From: Clostridium sp. chh4-2
Lineage (GTDB): Bacteria; Bacillota; Clostridia; Lachnospirales; Lachnospiraceae
DNA: 53,373 bases
Assembly: GCF_002899675.1 (NCBI RefSeq)
Contig: NZ_PKUU01000032.1
Coordinates: 1 to 53,373, forward strand
Direction of reading: 5' to 3'
Part shown: one piece after another, positions 24,407 through 32,516 of the stretch
How positions within the stretch are numbered: position 1 is the first letter of the stretch
Layout of the letters: the number at the start of each line of letters is the position of its first letter
Translations under genes and position numbers: made by a program
The notes under the pieces: generated by a model
The model's database searches: none
What the model was told of the DNA's origin: nothing
Seen by the model: only the letters and a program-made list of their open reading frames with translations

Positions 24407-24895
24407 ATGGATTATATGATCAGAACCGTTAAGGAGACTGATTTGGAGGAAGTGACCGCTGTGGAGGCGGCTTGTTTTCCGGCTGCGGAAGCGGCGGACC
24501 GGTCTTCTTTTAAACAGAGAATCGAAACATTTCCGGACAGCTTTTTCGTAGCGGAAGAGGAAGGACGGATTATCGGGTTTATCAACGGCTGCGTGACGGA
24601 TCAGAAGGTGATCTGCGATGAGATGTTTGCGGACAGCGGATATCACGATCCCAAGGGCGCGTATCAGAGCATTTTCGGCCTGGATGTGCTGCCGGAGTAC
24701 AGGAAGCAGGGAATTGCGGCAGGGCTTATGGAATATTTGATCCAGGATGCCAGGAAACGGGGCAGAAAGGGATTGATTCTCACCTGCAAAGACCGGCTGA
24801 TTCATTATTATGAAAAGTTTGGCTATAAGAATATGGGTATTTCCGGTTCAACTCATGGCGGAGCGGTCTGGTATGACATGATTCTGGAATTTTAA
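24407..24895 (+). CDS. GNAT-family N-acetyltransferase
   Basis: A 162-residue acetyltransferase. The acetyl-CoA loop is EYRKQGIAAGLMEYL, preceded by FGLDVLPE, and the C-terminal HYYEKFGYKNMG matches the motif B region of RimI-like GNATs. Strong AAGGAGGAAATC ribosome site. A terminator separates it from the response regulator; the condensation-fold gene follows by 28 bases. Substrate unknown. Confidence 0.88.
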   Translation: MDYMIRTVKETDLEEVTAVEAACFPAAEAADRSSFKQRIETFPDSFFVAEEEGRIIGFINGCVTDQKVICDEMFADSGYHDPKGAYQSIFGLDVLPEYRKQGIAAGLMEYLIQDARKRGRKGLILTCKDRLIHYYEKFGYKNMGISGSTHGGAVWYDMILEF

Positions 24896-24923
24896 ATCGG
24901 ATAATCAGGGAGAAGGTAGGCCT

Positions 24924-26771
24924 ATGAAACGAAATCCCCAGGGAAGGCGATGGCACAAACTGGACAACACGGGAAAGATATTTCCCCTTATAGCAAATGA
25001 GAATCTGAGCAATGTGTTCCGCATCTCGGTCACATTGAAGGAAGAGGTGAACCCTGATCTCCTGCAGCAGGCGCTGAATGAGGTGCTGCCGTGGTTTGAG
25101 GGATTTCAGGTTAAGCTGAAACGCGGTTTTTTCTGGTATTATTTTGAGCATAATAAGAGAACGCCGTATATTGAACGGGAGAGCACTTATCCCTGCCGGT
25201 ATATTGCACCTAAAAGCAATAATCTGTTTTTATTCCGGGTCAGCTATTATGAAAGACGGATTAATCTGGAAGTTTTTCATGCAATAACGGACGGTATGGG
25301 GGCGGTAAACTTTTTAAGGGAGCTTACTTACCGTTATCTTCAGCTGAAACGGGGCGTCAATATGGAAGGCGGAAAGCCCAGCGACGCCTGCATTACAGAT
25401 GTGGAAGACAGCTATCTGAAAAACTATAAAAAGATGCCCAAAAAGAGGTACAGTTCCAGGGCGGCATATCACCTGGAGGGGGAGTATCTGGCCCAGGGAG
25501 CGGAGAACATCATACACGGCTGTGTGAAGCTGGACGAATTGAAAAAGGTCTGCAAGGAAAAAGGGGTCAGCATTACCAAATATCTGGCGGCCTGTCTGAT
25601 CTGGTCCATCTATGAAGAATATCTGGGAGGACAGCCGGGAAAACAGCATATAGGGGTGAATCTTCCCATCAATCTGAGGGCGTTTTTTGGGTCCACCACC
25701 ACTTCCAATTTTTTTGCTGTGACAGCCATCGATTTTCATCCGGAAGAGGAGCACGAGCCGTTTGACCGCATCCTGGAAGAGGTCAGCGGACAGATGGATG
25801 ATAAGATTGTAAAAGAAAAGCTGGAGGAAACCATTTCCTATAATGTTTCCAATGAAAAGAAGTGGTATGTGAGGGTTATTCCGCTGTTTATCAAGTGGCT
25901 GGCTCTGGGCTTTATATTCAGGAGAAATGACAGAGCCCATACGATTACCTTGTCCAATATCGGCCCTATAACCGTGGATGAAGAATACCGGGACGAGATC
26001 GAACAGTTTCATCTCATCATCGGCGTATCCAAACGGCAGAACGCCAAATGCGGCGTCTGCGCTTATGGGCAGGATGTGATGATTTCCTTTACCAGCGTAT
26101 TTGAAGACAGCCGTTTGGAGGACCGTTTCTTTGACAAACTGAAGGAAGACGGAATCGGCGTCCAGGTGGAGAGCAACGGAATTGCGAAAAAAGAGTGCGA
26201 TAAGGGAATGTATCCCCAGATTGAGTACAACCGGAAAAAATGGAAAAAGCTGATCAATCTGTTCTACGCGGTTTTGCTCACTGCGGCCGTGATCGTGGGA
26301 GTGGTTAATTATGTTACGTTTTCCGGTTTATGGTGGTCTGGAATCGCCATACCGGGAATTCTGTATGCGGGCCTTACGTTCCGGTATTCCATTTTAAAAC
26401 ATGCCAATCTGGGCAAGTCGGTGATGATACAGACTTTGGGACTTCAGGCTCTGCTTTTTATGATTGACTGGGTTTTAGGGTATCAGGGATGGTCGGTGAA
26501 TTATGCGATCCCCAGCACCATTCTATTCGCAGATATTGCGGTAGTATTTTTAATATTGGTGAATCAACTGAACTGGCAGAGCTATTTTATGTATCAGATT
26601 GCGATCACCATATTCAGTTTTGTTCCAATTATATTGTGGGCGGCAGGCCTTGTGACCAATCCGGTGATGGCCATTATCACGGTGATCCTTTCCGTGCTGA
26701 TCCTTGCGCTCACGATCCTGCTTGGAGACAGAAGCTTTAAAAATGAATTGATCAGAAGATTTCACTTATAA
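24924..26771 (+). CDS. Condensation/acetyltransferase-fold protein with C-terminal membrane domain (DUF6320-like)
   Basis: 615 residues. The N-terminal ~420 residues resemble the CoA-dependent acyltransferase fold shared by condensation domains and WS/DGAT-like enzymes. The catalytic HxxxDG motif reads FHAITDGMGAV (about residues 115-125), and a later SNIGPITVDEEY block matches the fold's C-terminal signature. The last ~190 residues hold about six hydrophobic segments (from about 445), as in DUF6320 proteins. It probably transfers acyl groups at the membrane, perhaps to lipid or glycan; this is inference. It is followed by an esterase gene and an LRR protein gene in the same direction. Confidence 0.75.
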   Translation: MKRNPQGRRWHKLDNTGKIFPLIANENLSNVFRISVTLKEEVNPDLLQQALNEVLPWFEGFQVKLKRGFFWYYFEHNKRTPYIERESTYPCRYIAPKSNNLFLFRVSYYERRINLEVFHAITDGMGAVNFLRELTYRYLQLKRGVNMEGGKPSDACITDVEDSYLKNYKKMPKKRYSSRAAYHLEGEYLAQGAENIIHGCVKLDELKKVCKEKGVSITKYLAACLIWSIYEEYLGGQPGKQHIGVNLPINLRAFFGSTTTSNFFAVTAIDFHPEEEHEPFDRILEEVSGQMDDKIVKEKLEETISYNVSNEKKWYVRVIPLFIKWLALGFIFRRNDRAHTITLSNIGPITVDEEYRDEIEQFHLIIGVSKRQNAKCGVCAYGQDVMISFTSVFEDSRLEDRFFDKLKEDGIGVQVESNGIAKKECDKGMYPQIEYNRKKWKKLINLFYAVLLTAAVIVGVVNYVTFSGLWWSGIAIPGILYAGLTFRYSILKHANLGKSVMIQTLGLQALLFMIDWVLGYQGWSVNYAIPSTILFADIAVVFLILVNQLNWQSYFMYQIAITIFSFVPIILWAAGLVTNPVMAIITVILSVLILALTILLGDRSFKNELIRRFHL

Positions 26772-26774
26772 GAG

Positions 26775-26853
26775 GATTCGGGTGTCAAAAGGTCTTGCCC
26801 CTGACAAACAATTCAGACAATTTACAGGGGCAAGACCTTTTGACACCCGAATC
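26775..26853. repeat. 79-bp element E: hairpin with 29-bp perfect arms
   Basis: Bases 26775-26803 and 26825-26853 are exact complements, with a 21-base loop. It begins three bases after the stop of the condensation-fold gene and ends 54 bases before the esterase start. There is no T-run, so it is not a standard terminator. An RNA copy would fold very stably between two otherwise operon-like genes. Confidence 0.9.
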
Positions 26854-26907
26854 ATAGGAGATATAAAAGTAACTGTTACTGAACAATTACAAATAAGAGG
26901 TGAATGC

Positions 26908-27921
26908 GTGCAAGGCACGCAGATGGGAGCGAAGATGAGAGACAAGCGTGTGAGTGTACGCGGGAATCTGATGCGGGATATGATTCACGATGTGATGGAA
27001 ACTTCACTCAAAAGACCAATTCAGACAGGAGAGTTTCGTAAAAATCCGGTAGAACCGGCCTGGATCTGTCCGGCCGGATATGAGTACGAGATCATAGAGA
27101 CAAAGAATTTTAAAATGGAGTATTTAAGGCCGGCCAATGTATATACGGGCCGTGTGATTCTGCAGCTTCATGGAGGCGGATATATCGGGCCGATGAAGAA
27201 CATTTACAGAAAGTTTGCGGTTCAGTATTCAAAGCTGAGTTTTGGAGGGGATGTGCTCACCGTGGATTACCGGGTTGCGCCGGAGCATCCTTATCCGGCC
27301 GCATTGGAAGACGCGTATGACGCATATAAGTGGCTGATCCATGAAAAGGGATATCATCCGAAACAGGTGATTGTAGCGGGTGATTCTGCCGGAGGCGGAT
27401 TGTCTATGGCGCTTTTATTCTATCTGAGGGATCACGGGATCGCCCTTCCGGGGGGAGTGATTCTGATGTCGCCATGGGCGGATGTGACATGCAGTGGGGA
27501 AAGCTATGATACAAACTATGAACTGGATCCTTTGTTTGGAAATTCCAGGGAGAGCATGCTGTACAATTCCTCCTATATCGGGAACGCTGATCCGAAAAGC
27601 CCCTATCTTTCGCCGGTGTTCGGTGATTTTAAGGGATTTCCGCCCATGCTGTTTCAGGTGGGCAGCTATGAGATGCTTTTAAGTGATACGCTGACCTGCG
27701 CCGATCTTGCAAAAAAGGCGGGAGTAAAGCGCAGGCTTTCCGTTTATGAAGGAATGTTTCATGTATTTCAGATGAGTCTTGGGCTTTTTCCGGAGAGCCG
27801 GGAGGCCTGGTCGGAAGTGGGGCAGTTTATACAGATTATCTATCAGATCAAGAGAAAGCCCAACGGAAAAGTGGTTAAGAGGGTACGTAATAAAATAAGG
27901 GTCGGGAGTATGACAGAGTGA
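26908..27921 (+). CDS. Alpha/beta hydrolase (HSL-type esterase/lipase)
   Basis: About 337 residues. The oxyanion-hole motif HGGGYIGP, the nucleophile elbow GDSAGGGLS, the acid-region block VGSYEMLLSD and the catalytic histidine in GMFHVFQ define a hormone-sensitive-lipase-family serine esterase. GTG 26908 has AAGAGGTGA upstream and is my preferred start. The frame extends 42 codons further to a GTG, but that lies inside hairpin element E and has no ribosome site. It may deacylate the product of the adjacent acyltransferase-like protein. Followed closely by the LRR gene. Confidence 0.87.
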   Translation: MQGTQMGAKMRDKRVSVRGNLMRDMIHDVMETSLKRPIQTGEFRKNPVEPAWICPAGYEYEIIETKNFKMEYLRPANVYTGRVILQLHGGGYIGPMKNIYRKFAVQYSKLSFGGDVLTVDYRVAPEHPYPAALEDAYDAYKWLIHEKGYHPKQVIVAGDSAGGGLSMALLFYLRDHGIALPGGVILMSPWADVTCSGESYDTNYELDPLFGNSRESMLYNSSYIGNADPKSPYLSPVFGDFKGFPPMLFQVGSYEMLLSDTLTCADLAKKAGVKRRLSVYEGMFHVFQMSLGLFPESREAWSEVGQFIQIIYQIKRKPNGKVVKRVRNKIRVGSMTE

Positions 27922-27931
27922 GGAAAATACG

Positions 27932-29845
27932 ATGAAGATAACAGAATTAAGATGCAGTTCCTGTAACGGACCGCTGAAGATTGATGAGGAGAATCCAAAT
28001 ATCGCAGTTTGCGAATACTGTAAATCCAGATACATCATAGAGCAGGAAGAAAATGATAATGTGACCATGAGGGGGCCGGAGCAGACCTGGTATCAGCCGC
28101 GGGAACCTCAGCCTAAGAGTGAAGTGAAAAAGACCGGCTGGGAACCATACGGCTGGAAACGGGGCGTGGCCCTTGCAGTGGCGTTTATCGTATGCGTGCT
28201 GCTGATGAACGGTAAAGGCATCATGAGAAGAATGGAGATGAACCGGGAGGCCAAAGCAAAGGCCCAGACGGAAGCTGTTACCAAAACGGGAAGCAGCGTA
28301 AAGGAAACGGAAAAAGAAGAGATTGTAAAGGTGGAACTGACCGGCGGGCTGGCGGCTTTTGCTGCAGAAGTATTTGGAAAACCGGCGGATCAGGTTACGG
28401 AAGAAGAACTTGCGAAAATCGGCTGGTTAGAAGTAAAGAGCACGCTGGATGAAACTAGAATCGGCTACAGTTTTGACAATCCATACAAAAAAGAGGGGGC
28501 AGAATTAACCTGGATCTCCTTCCCGGGAGAAGGAAAAAAGGTGGAAACCTCACAGTTTGTCCGTTTTACGGGAGTGAAGAAGCTGAAAATCAATAATTAC
28601 GTTTCTAAATCGGATTTTGCAGGCCTTGAATTGGAAGGGCTTGGATGTTACAGCGAGGACTTAACTCAGGCGGCAGCATTATTAAAAGATCCCGGAAAAT
28701 TAAAGGAACTGGAGATAAACGGCGTTATCAAGAGCCTGGAGGGAATCGATTCTTTCACGGATCTGGAAGGTCTCAGCCTTTACGGAAGCCACCTGACGGA
28801 TCTGACCGAGCTTGTAAAACTGAAAAACTTAAAAGCCCTGAAGCTGGAAAACTGTGACGACGTAACGGATTTCTCTTTCCTTTCGGTTATGACCCAGCTG
28901 GAGGATTTATATATCCAGTCAGAGGGAATCCGGGATATCGGATTTGTGGAGGGGATGGCAAATTTAACAAAATTAACAATTTCCCATACCAATGTATTAA
29001 ACCTCAATGGGCTGAACGGTAAGGAGAGCCTGACTTCCCTGGTGGTAGAGCGGTGTTATGAGATGAAAGACTGCAGCAGTATCTCTGGGCTTGTCAATCT
29101 GGAGCAGCTTTCACTGGATATTCCTTACGGGTGTGAAAAACCGGATATGAGCGGTCTTGTAAATCTAAAGTCGCTTACGTTGGGAGGATTTGATTCGACT
29201 TCATTTATCAGGAATTTTGGAGCGTTGGAGCAGCTGTCATTGGAGGGCTGTGGAATTGATGATCCGGGTGCATTTGCAGGCCTTGTCAATCTGAAAGAGC
29301 TGAAATGTTCACGTGTGTACGGGGATACGGCTGGATGGAAATTTGCGTCTCAGCTGCCGGCTCTTACAAAACTGGATTTGACCGGAATGTCTACCTATGA
29401 AGACGTGTCGGGACTGTTTGGGATTCCAACGCTGGATACCCTCATCTTAAATGGCATGGAGTGTGAAATTAACTTTGATAAGCTGGCTGCCAACCCGGCG
29501 TTAAAACGTCTGGAATTAAACGGAGTTAAACTGTATAAAAATGTTAAAATTAGCGGCGGCGGCGGAATCACTTACGTGGATTACGATAAAGTGACTTTAG
29601 ACGAGCATACGGACTTTATCGCTGCATATACCGGCCTGGAAACCGTCAGCATAACCGGAAATAAGCTGACGCAGATTAATTTTGCGGCATCTCTACCGGA
29701 ATTGAAAACCCTTGATATCAGCGATAATTACATAACCGACTTAAAACCTCTGGAACTCCTTAATAAGCTGGAAACCGTCAACTGCACAGGAGATCCGATT
29801 TCAAATTATCAGGTTCTCAGTGAATCGGTTACGGTAATTAAATAG
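27932..29845 (+). CDS. Zinc-ribbon, membrane-anchored leucine-rich-repeat protein
   Basis: 637 residues. The N-terminal zinc ribbon has CSSCNGPL and CEYCKSRY cysteine pairs (residues about 7-33). A single hydrophobic segment follows at about 74-91 (GVALAVAFIVCVLLMN), then a charged linker rich in Lys/Glu/Thr. The rest is a series of LRR-like units of about 20-23 residues (for example LEGLSLYGSHLTDLTELVKL, then LKNLKALKLENC), so the repeats are probably extracellular. No enzyme motif. Gap of 10 bases from the esterase, 14 bases to rlmH. Function unknown. Confidence 0.82.
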   Translation: MKITELRCSSCNGPLKIDEENPNIAVCEYCKSRYIIEQEENDNVTMRGPEQTWYQPREPQPKSEVKKTGWEPYGWKRGVALAVAFIVCVLLMNGKGIMRRMEMNREAKAKAQTEAVTKTGSSVKETEKEEIVKVELTGGLAAFAAEVFGKPADQVTEEELAKIGWLEVKSTLDETRIGYSFDNPYKKEGAELTWISFPGEGKKVETSQFVRFTGVKKLKINNYVSKSDFAGLELEGLGCYSEDLTQAAALLKDPGKLKELEINGVIKSLEGIDSFTDLEGLSLYGSHLTDLTELVKLKNLKALKLENCDDVTDFSFLSVMTQLEDLYIQSEGIRDIGFVEGMANLTKLTISHTNVLNLNGLNGKESLTSLVVERCYEMKDCSSISGLVNLEQLSLDIPYGCEKPDMSGLVNLKSLTLGGFDSTSFIRNFGALEQLSLEGCGIDDPGAFAGLVNLKELKCSRVYGDTAGWKFASQLPALTKLDLTGMSTYEDVSGLFGIPTLDTLILNGMECEINFDKLAANPALKRLELNGVKLYKNVKISGGGGITYVDYDKVTLDEHTDFIAAYTGLETVSITGNKLTQINFAASLPELKTLDISDNYITDLKPLELLNKLETVNCTGDPISNYQVLSESVTVIK

Positions 29846-29859
29846 GCAAGGGGTACGGA

Positions 29860-30339
29860 ATGAAAATTACACTTGTAACAGTTGGTAAAATCAAAGAAAA
29901 ATTTTTCGCAGACGCCATTGATGAATACAGCAAACGGTTGAGCCGGTACTGCAAACTGGAGATCATTCAGGTGGCGGACGAAAAAACGCCGGATAATGCC
30001 AGCGAAACGGTTGAAACCCAGATCAAAGACAAGGAAGGAGAGCGGATTCTGGCTCAGATCAGGGACGGTTCCTATGTAATCGCCCTTGCTATCGAGGGCC
30101 AGATGCTCACTTCGGAAAAACTGGCGGAAAAGATCGACGGCCTGGGCGTGTCCGGAGTGAGCCAGATTGTATTTGTGATCGGCGGATCTTTGGGCCTGTC
30201 AAAACATGTGCTGGCCCGGGCGGATTATCTGCTCAGCTTTTCAAAAATGACATTTCCTCATCAGCTGATGCGGGTGATTCTGCTGGAGCAGATTTACCGG
30301 AGTTGGAGGATTATAAAGAAGGAACCGTATCATAAGTAA
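29860..30339 (+). CDS. rlmH: 23S rRNA (pseudouridine1915-N3)-methyltransferase
   Basis: A 159-residue SPOUT methyltransferase using S-adenosylmethionine to methylate pseudouridine 1915 of 23S rRNA. The knot region is FVIGGSLGLSKHVL, and the C-terminal signature MTFPHQLMRVILLEQIYRSWRI is essentially canonical. Length is standard. It is separated from the LRR gene by 14 bases, in contrast to that gene's accessory nature. Confidence 0.97.
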   Translation: MKITLVTVGKIKEKFFADAIDEYSKRLSRYCKLEIIQVADEKTPDNASETVETQIKDKEGERILAQIRDGSYVIALAIEGQMLTSEKLAEKIDGLGVSGVSQIVFVIGGSLGLSKHVLARADYLLSFSKMTFPHQLMRVILLEQIYRSWRIIKKEPYHK

Positions 30340-30439
30340 CAGAGAGAAGTATGAGAGACAGGAGTTTTAGAAGCAGCCTTGATTTGGGGGACGGAATATC
30401 TTATAATTTAATAAGAGAGTAACGAGGAGGTGGACAGCT

Positions 30440-30709
30440 ATGATGTATCCATATATGACATTGGCGGATGAAACAGAGATTGTACATTCTCAGTTGATTG
30501 AAGAAAATGGAAAACAGAAAGTGATTGTACATTTTGAAAGGCCCACAGAAGATGGATTTGATTCAGCCAGATGTGAATTGCCTGATTATAAATGGATATT
30601 GAGAGATGGTTACTCAGATGAGGAAATAGCAATGTTTGAACAGCTTTTAAGAAGTAATGCTCATTTGCTGTATAAATATGCTATAAGTGGAGGAATACAG
30701 ATTGCCTAA
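30440..30709 (+). CDS. Hypothetical protein, partner of the DUF4160 gene
   Basis: An 89-residue acidic soluble protein with no motif I recognise. The ribosome site GAGGAGGTGGA precedes ATG 30440 (an adjacent ATG at 30443 is also possible). Its last eight bases overlap the start of the DUF4160 gene, showing translational coupling. DUF4160 proteins are often encoded with a small partner (frequently DUF2442), which this protein could replace; I do not see the DUF2442 signature. Confidence 0.75.
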   Translation: MMYPYMTLADETEIVHSQLIEENGKQKVIVHFERPTEDGFDSARCELPDYKWILRDGYSDEEIAMFEQLLRSNAHLLYKYAISGGIQIA

Positions 30710-30980
30710 TTTATTTACAGTAAGTGGATATAAAGTTTATTTCTGGTCAAATGAAAATGGCGAGCCAATTCATGTACACATAGCAAAAGGCAGACCAAGT
30801 CCTAATGGGACGAAATTATGGCTGACGAAATCAGGAGGCTGTATTGTAGCCAATAATGGAAGTCATATTCCTCAAAAGGAGCTAAATGAGTTAATGGAGT
30901 TTGTCTCTGCCCAGTTCTTTTTAATTTGTGCTGAATGGAAAAAATTCTTTGTTGTAGATGATATAAAGTTTTACTGCTAG
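30702..30980 (+). CDS. DUF4160 family protein
   Basis: 92 residues from TTG 30702, which has GGAGGAA seven bases upstream. The beginning LFTVSGYKVYFWSNENGEPI followed by HVHIAKG is the DUF4160 signature (GY-F-F-S-E--EP-HVH---G). These small proteins usually occur in pairs and are suspected toxin-antitoxin-like modules, without proven function as far as I know. It overlaps the preceding gene by eight bases. A terminator follows. Confidence 0.85.
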   Translation: MPNLFTVSGYKVYFWSNENGEPIHVHIAKGRPSPNGTKLWLTKSGGCIVANNGSHIPQKELNELMEFVSAQFFLICAEWKKFFVVDDIKFYC

Positions 30981-31040
30981 AATGGATTATTAGAAAACTC
31001 GTTTATCTGAGTTAGGAACTGTGATCATATTTATTAACAT

Positions 31041-31081
31041 AAAAAACTGGCTATTGATTAAAAATCAGTAGTCAGTTTTTT
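31041..31081 (+). terminator. Rho-independent terminator after the DUF4160 pair
   Basis: AAAAACTGGCTATTGATT pairs with AATCAGTAGTCAGTTTTT around a three-base loop with two mismatches. A-tract and T-tract flank the stem, so it may work in both directions. Confidence 0.75.
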
Positions 31082-31126
31082 ATTAGATTTAATAAAGCTG
31101 TAAAACAGCCCGTAAACGGAAACGGC

Positions 31127-31181
31127 ACCATTTCTTGTCCTTCTCATACAATGGTAGTGAGTAATATATATTGCTCACCAT
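31127..31181 (+). promoter_or_regulatory. Possible sporulation-type promoter and dyad ahead of the BclA-C-like gene
   Basis: AC (31127) and CATACAATG (31145-31153), separated by 16 bp, resemble the SigK promoter pattern (AC, then CATAnnnTA). An imperfect palindrome ATGGTAGTGAGT...TTGCTCACCAT spans 31151-31181. Both are by-eye matches; the dyad may be an operator or an mRNA hairpin. Confidence 0.35.
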
Positions 31182-31208
31182 TAAATTGAGAGCAAGAGGT
31201 GTTAAGTT

Positions 31209-31733
31209 ATGACAAATAATGACCTTGATTGTAAGTTAAAGAATTGCTGTGGCGGAGGATGCGGCTGTGGTGCCGGACACTGCTGTAACTGTCCTATAAA
31301 TCCATTGCCGGCCATACCGGATGATGTCTTCGCTTCATTCAACAACTACGCATTAGCGCCTAAGGACGGCACTCTCCTTCCCATGAATACGGCTGTTGAA
31401 GATCCAACCGGGCAGATAACCAGCGCCGATGGGGAGCGGGTTACCCTTGCAGCAGGATATTATCTGGTATCTTACCAGGTATCCGGCCTTTTTGAAAATC
31501 CGGGCTATTTTCAAATCACTCCATTTTACAATAATGCCCCGTTTATCATCAACGGTATCTACTTTATGATAGGGAACTGGAGCGGTGGAGGACGGTTCAG
31601 CGGCAGCGGCTCCGCAAACTTCATCATCTACGCCCCTTCCGAAACCAGGTTTTCATTGACCTATAACAGTATTGCTACGGTTACAGAAGTTCAGACAACG
31701 ATAACATTTCTGAAGCTGAGGCGGCCGGTGTGA
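31209..31733 (+). CDS. Cysteine-rich protein with BclA-C/TNF-like domain
   Basis: 174 residues. The N-terminus is a dense cysteine/glycine segment (CCGGGCGCGAGHCCNC, about residues 13-28), then a short proline linker. The remainder is a beta-rich domain of the kind found at the C-terminus of BclA-like exosporium proteins: FNNYALAPKDGTLLPMNTAV, YYLVSYQVSGL, then a final TITFLKLR strand. There is no collagen-like GXY repeat and no signal peptide. The best guess is a spore-surface protein cross-linked through cysteines. It is a single-gene unit with its own upstream signals. Confidence 0.65.
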   Translation: MTNNDLDCKLKNCCGGGCGCGAGHCCNCPINPLPAIPDDVFASFNNYALAPKDGTLLPMNTAVEDPTGQITSADGERVTLAAGYYLVSYQVSGLFENPGYFQITPFYNNAPFIINGIYFMIGNWSGGGRFSGSGSANFIIYAPSETRFSLTYNSIATVTEVQTTITFLKLRRPV

Positions 31734-31842
31734 TATCTTCCTTGCATTCAAGCCTATAAAAAAGATTTTTGTATTTAAAAACCCATCCGGATCGCTTATA
31801 ATACAAGAATAGTAGGGCTTGATTGCCAAAAGGAGCTGAAGC

Positions 31843-32433
31843 ATGGAAAAATTGATATTGAGCATAGTGGCTTTCTTTTTTATAGTGTCCCCTGCTGATC
31901 TTAAAACGCTGCCCGAAATATCGTCCATGTATATAGAAGAAGCTATGCTGTCAGAGGAAGAAAACCATGCTGCGGAGCTCTTTAATACCAGTGAACGGCG
32001 TCGTATCTATGATTTTAAAGTGAAGAATGCGCCTGTTGGTGTGGAGATCAGCACATATCAATTGGAAGACGGGAGTTGGAGCGTGATTTCCAGGGAAAAC
32101 AGGCAGGTAATGAATAAAAGGGGAAGAATTGCGCTGGGATTTGACAATATCGGAGATGGTATCAGGGTGGCCCTGCAAGATTCTGAGACAGGAGTGGTCA
32201 GCTCATATACCACGGATGCTGTTGCAGACTGTGGAGATATGGGCTGGGCAGCAGGAGTGCTCAGCGGTCATGAGAAAATCGGCTATGATGAGGAAAAGCC
32301 ATTGATTCTTCAGGTTGTTACGTCTGGAAATCCTGTTAATTACTATCTGGTTCAATATTTTTACACTCCTGAAGTATACCAGGATTATGACTATGAGCAG
32401 GTTTTTGCGGTGACAATCCGTTTTTACCGGTAG
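31843..32433 (+). CDS. Hypothetical secreted protein
   Basis: 196 residues with an N-terminal hydrophobic segment (residues 4-17, ILSIVAFFFIVSPA) that could be a signal peptide. The rest is a beta-rich acidic domain without a recognised motif. The ribosome site AAAAGGAGCTGAAGC precedes ATG 31843. The gene is free-standing between the BclA-C-like gene and the nitroreductase. Confidence 0.7.
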   Translation: MEKLILSIVAFFFIVSPADLKTLPEISSMYIEEAMLSEEENHAAELFNTSERRRIYDFKVKNAPVGVEISTYQLEDGSWSVISRENRQVMNKRGRIALGFDNIGDGIRVALQDSETGVVSSYTTDAVADCGDMGWAAGVLSGHEKIGYDEEKPLILQVVTSGNPVNYYLVQYFYTPEVYQDYDYEQVFAVTIRFYR

Positions 32434-32516
32434 ACCAAAGGAGAGCCGGTTATCAATTTCTGATAAACATTTTGGAAGATTTTAATATCAAAAGAATAAG
32501 AAAAGGAGAACAGCGT

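Noticed and set aside
24407..24895. Histidine kinase partner for the OmpR-type regulator
   Set aside because: The next gene is a GNAT separated by a strong terminator; no kinase motifs in the neighbourhood.
26782..26907. Upstream GTG start for the esterase
   Set aside because: It lies inside the 29-bp hairpin arm with no ribosome site; GTG 26908 has AAGAGGTGA at proper spacing.
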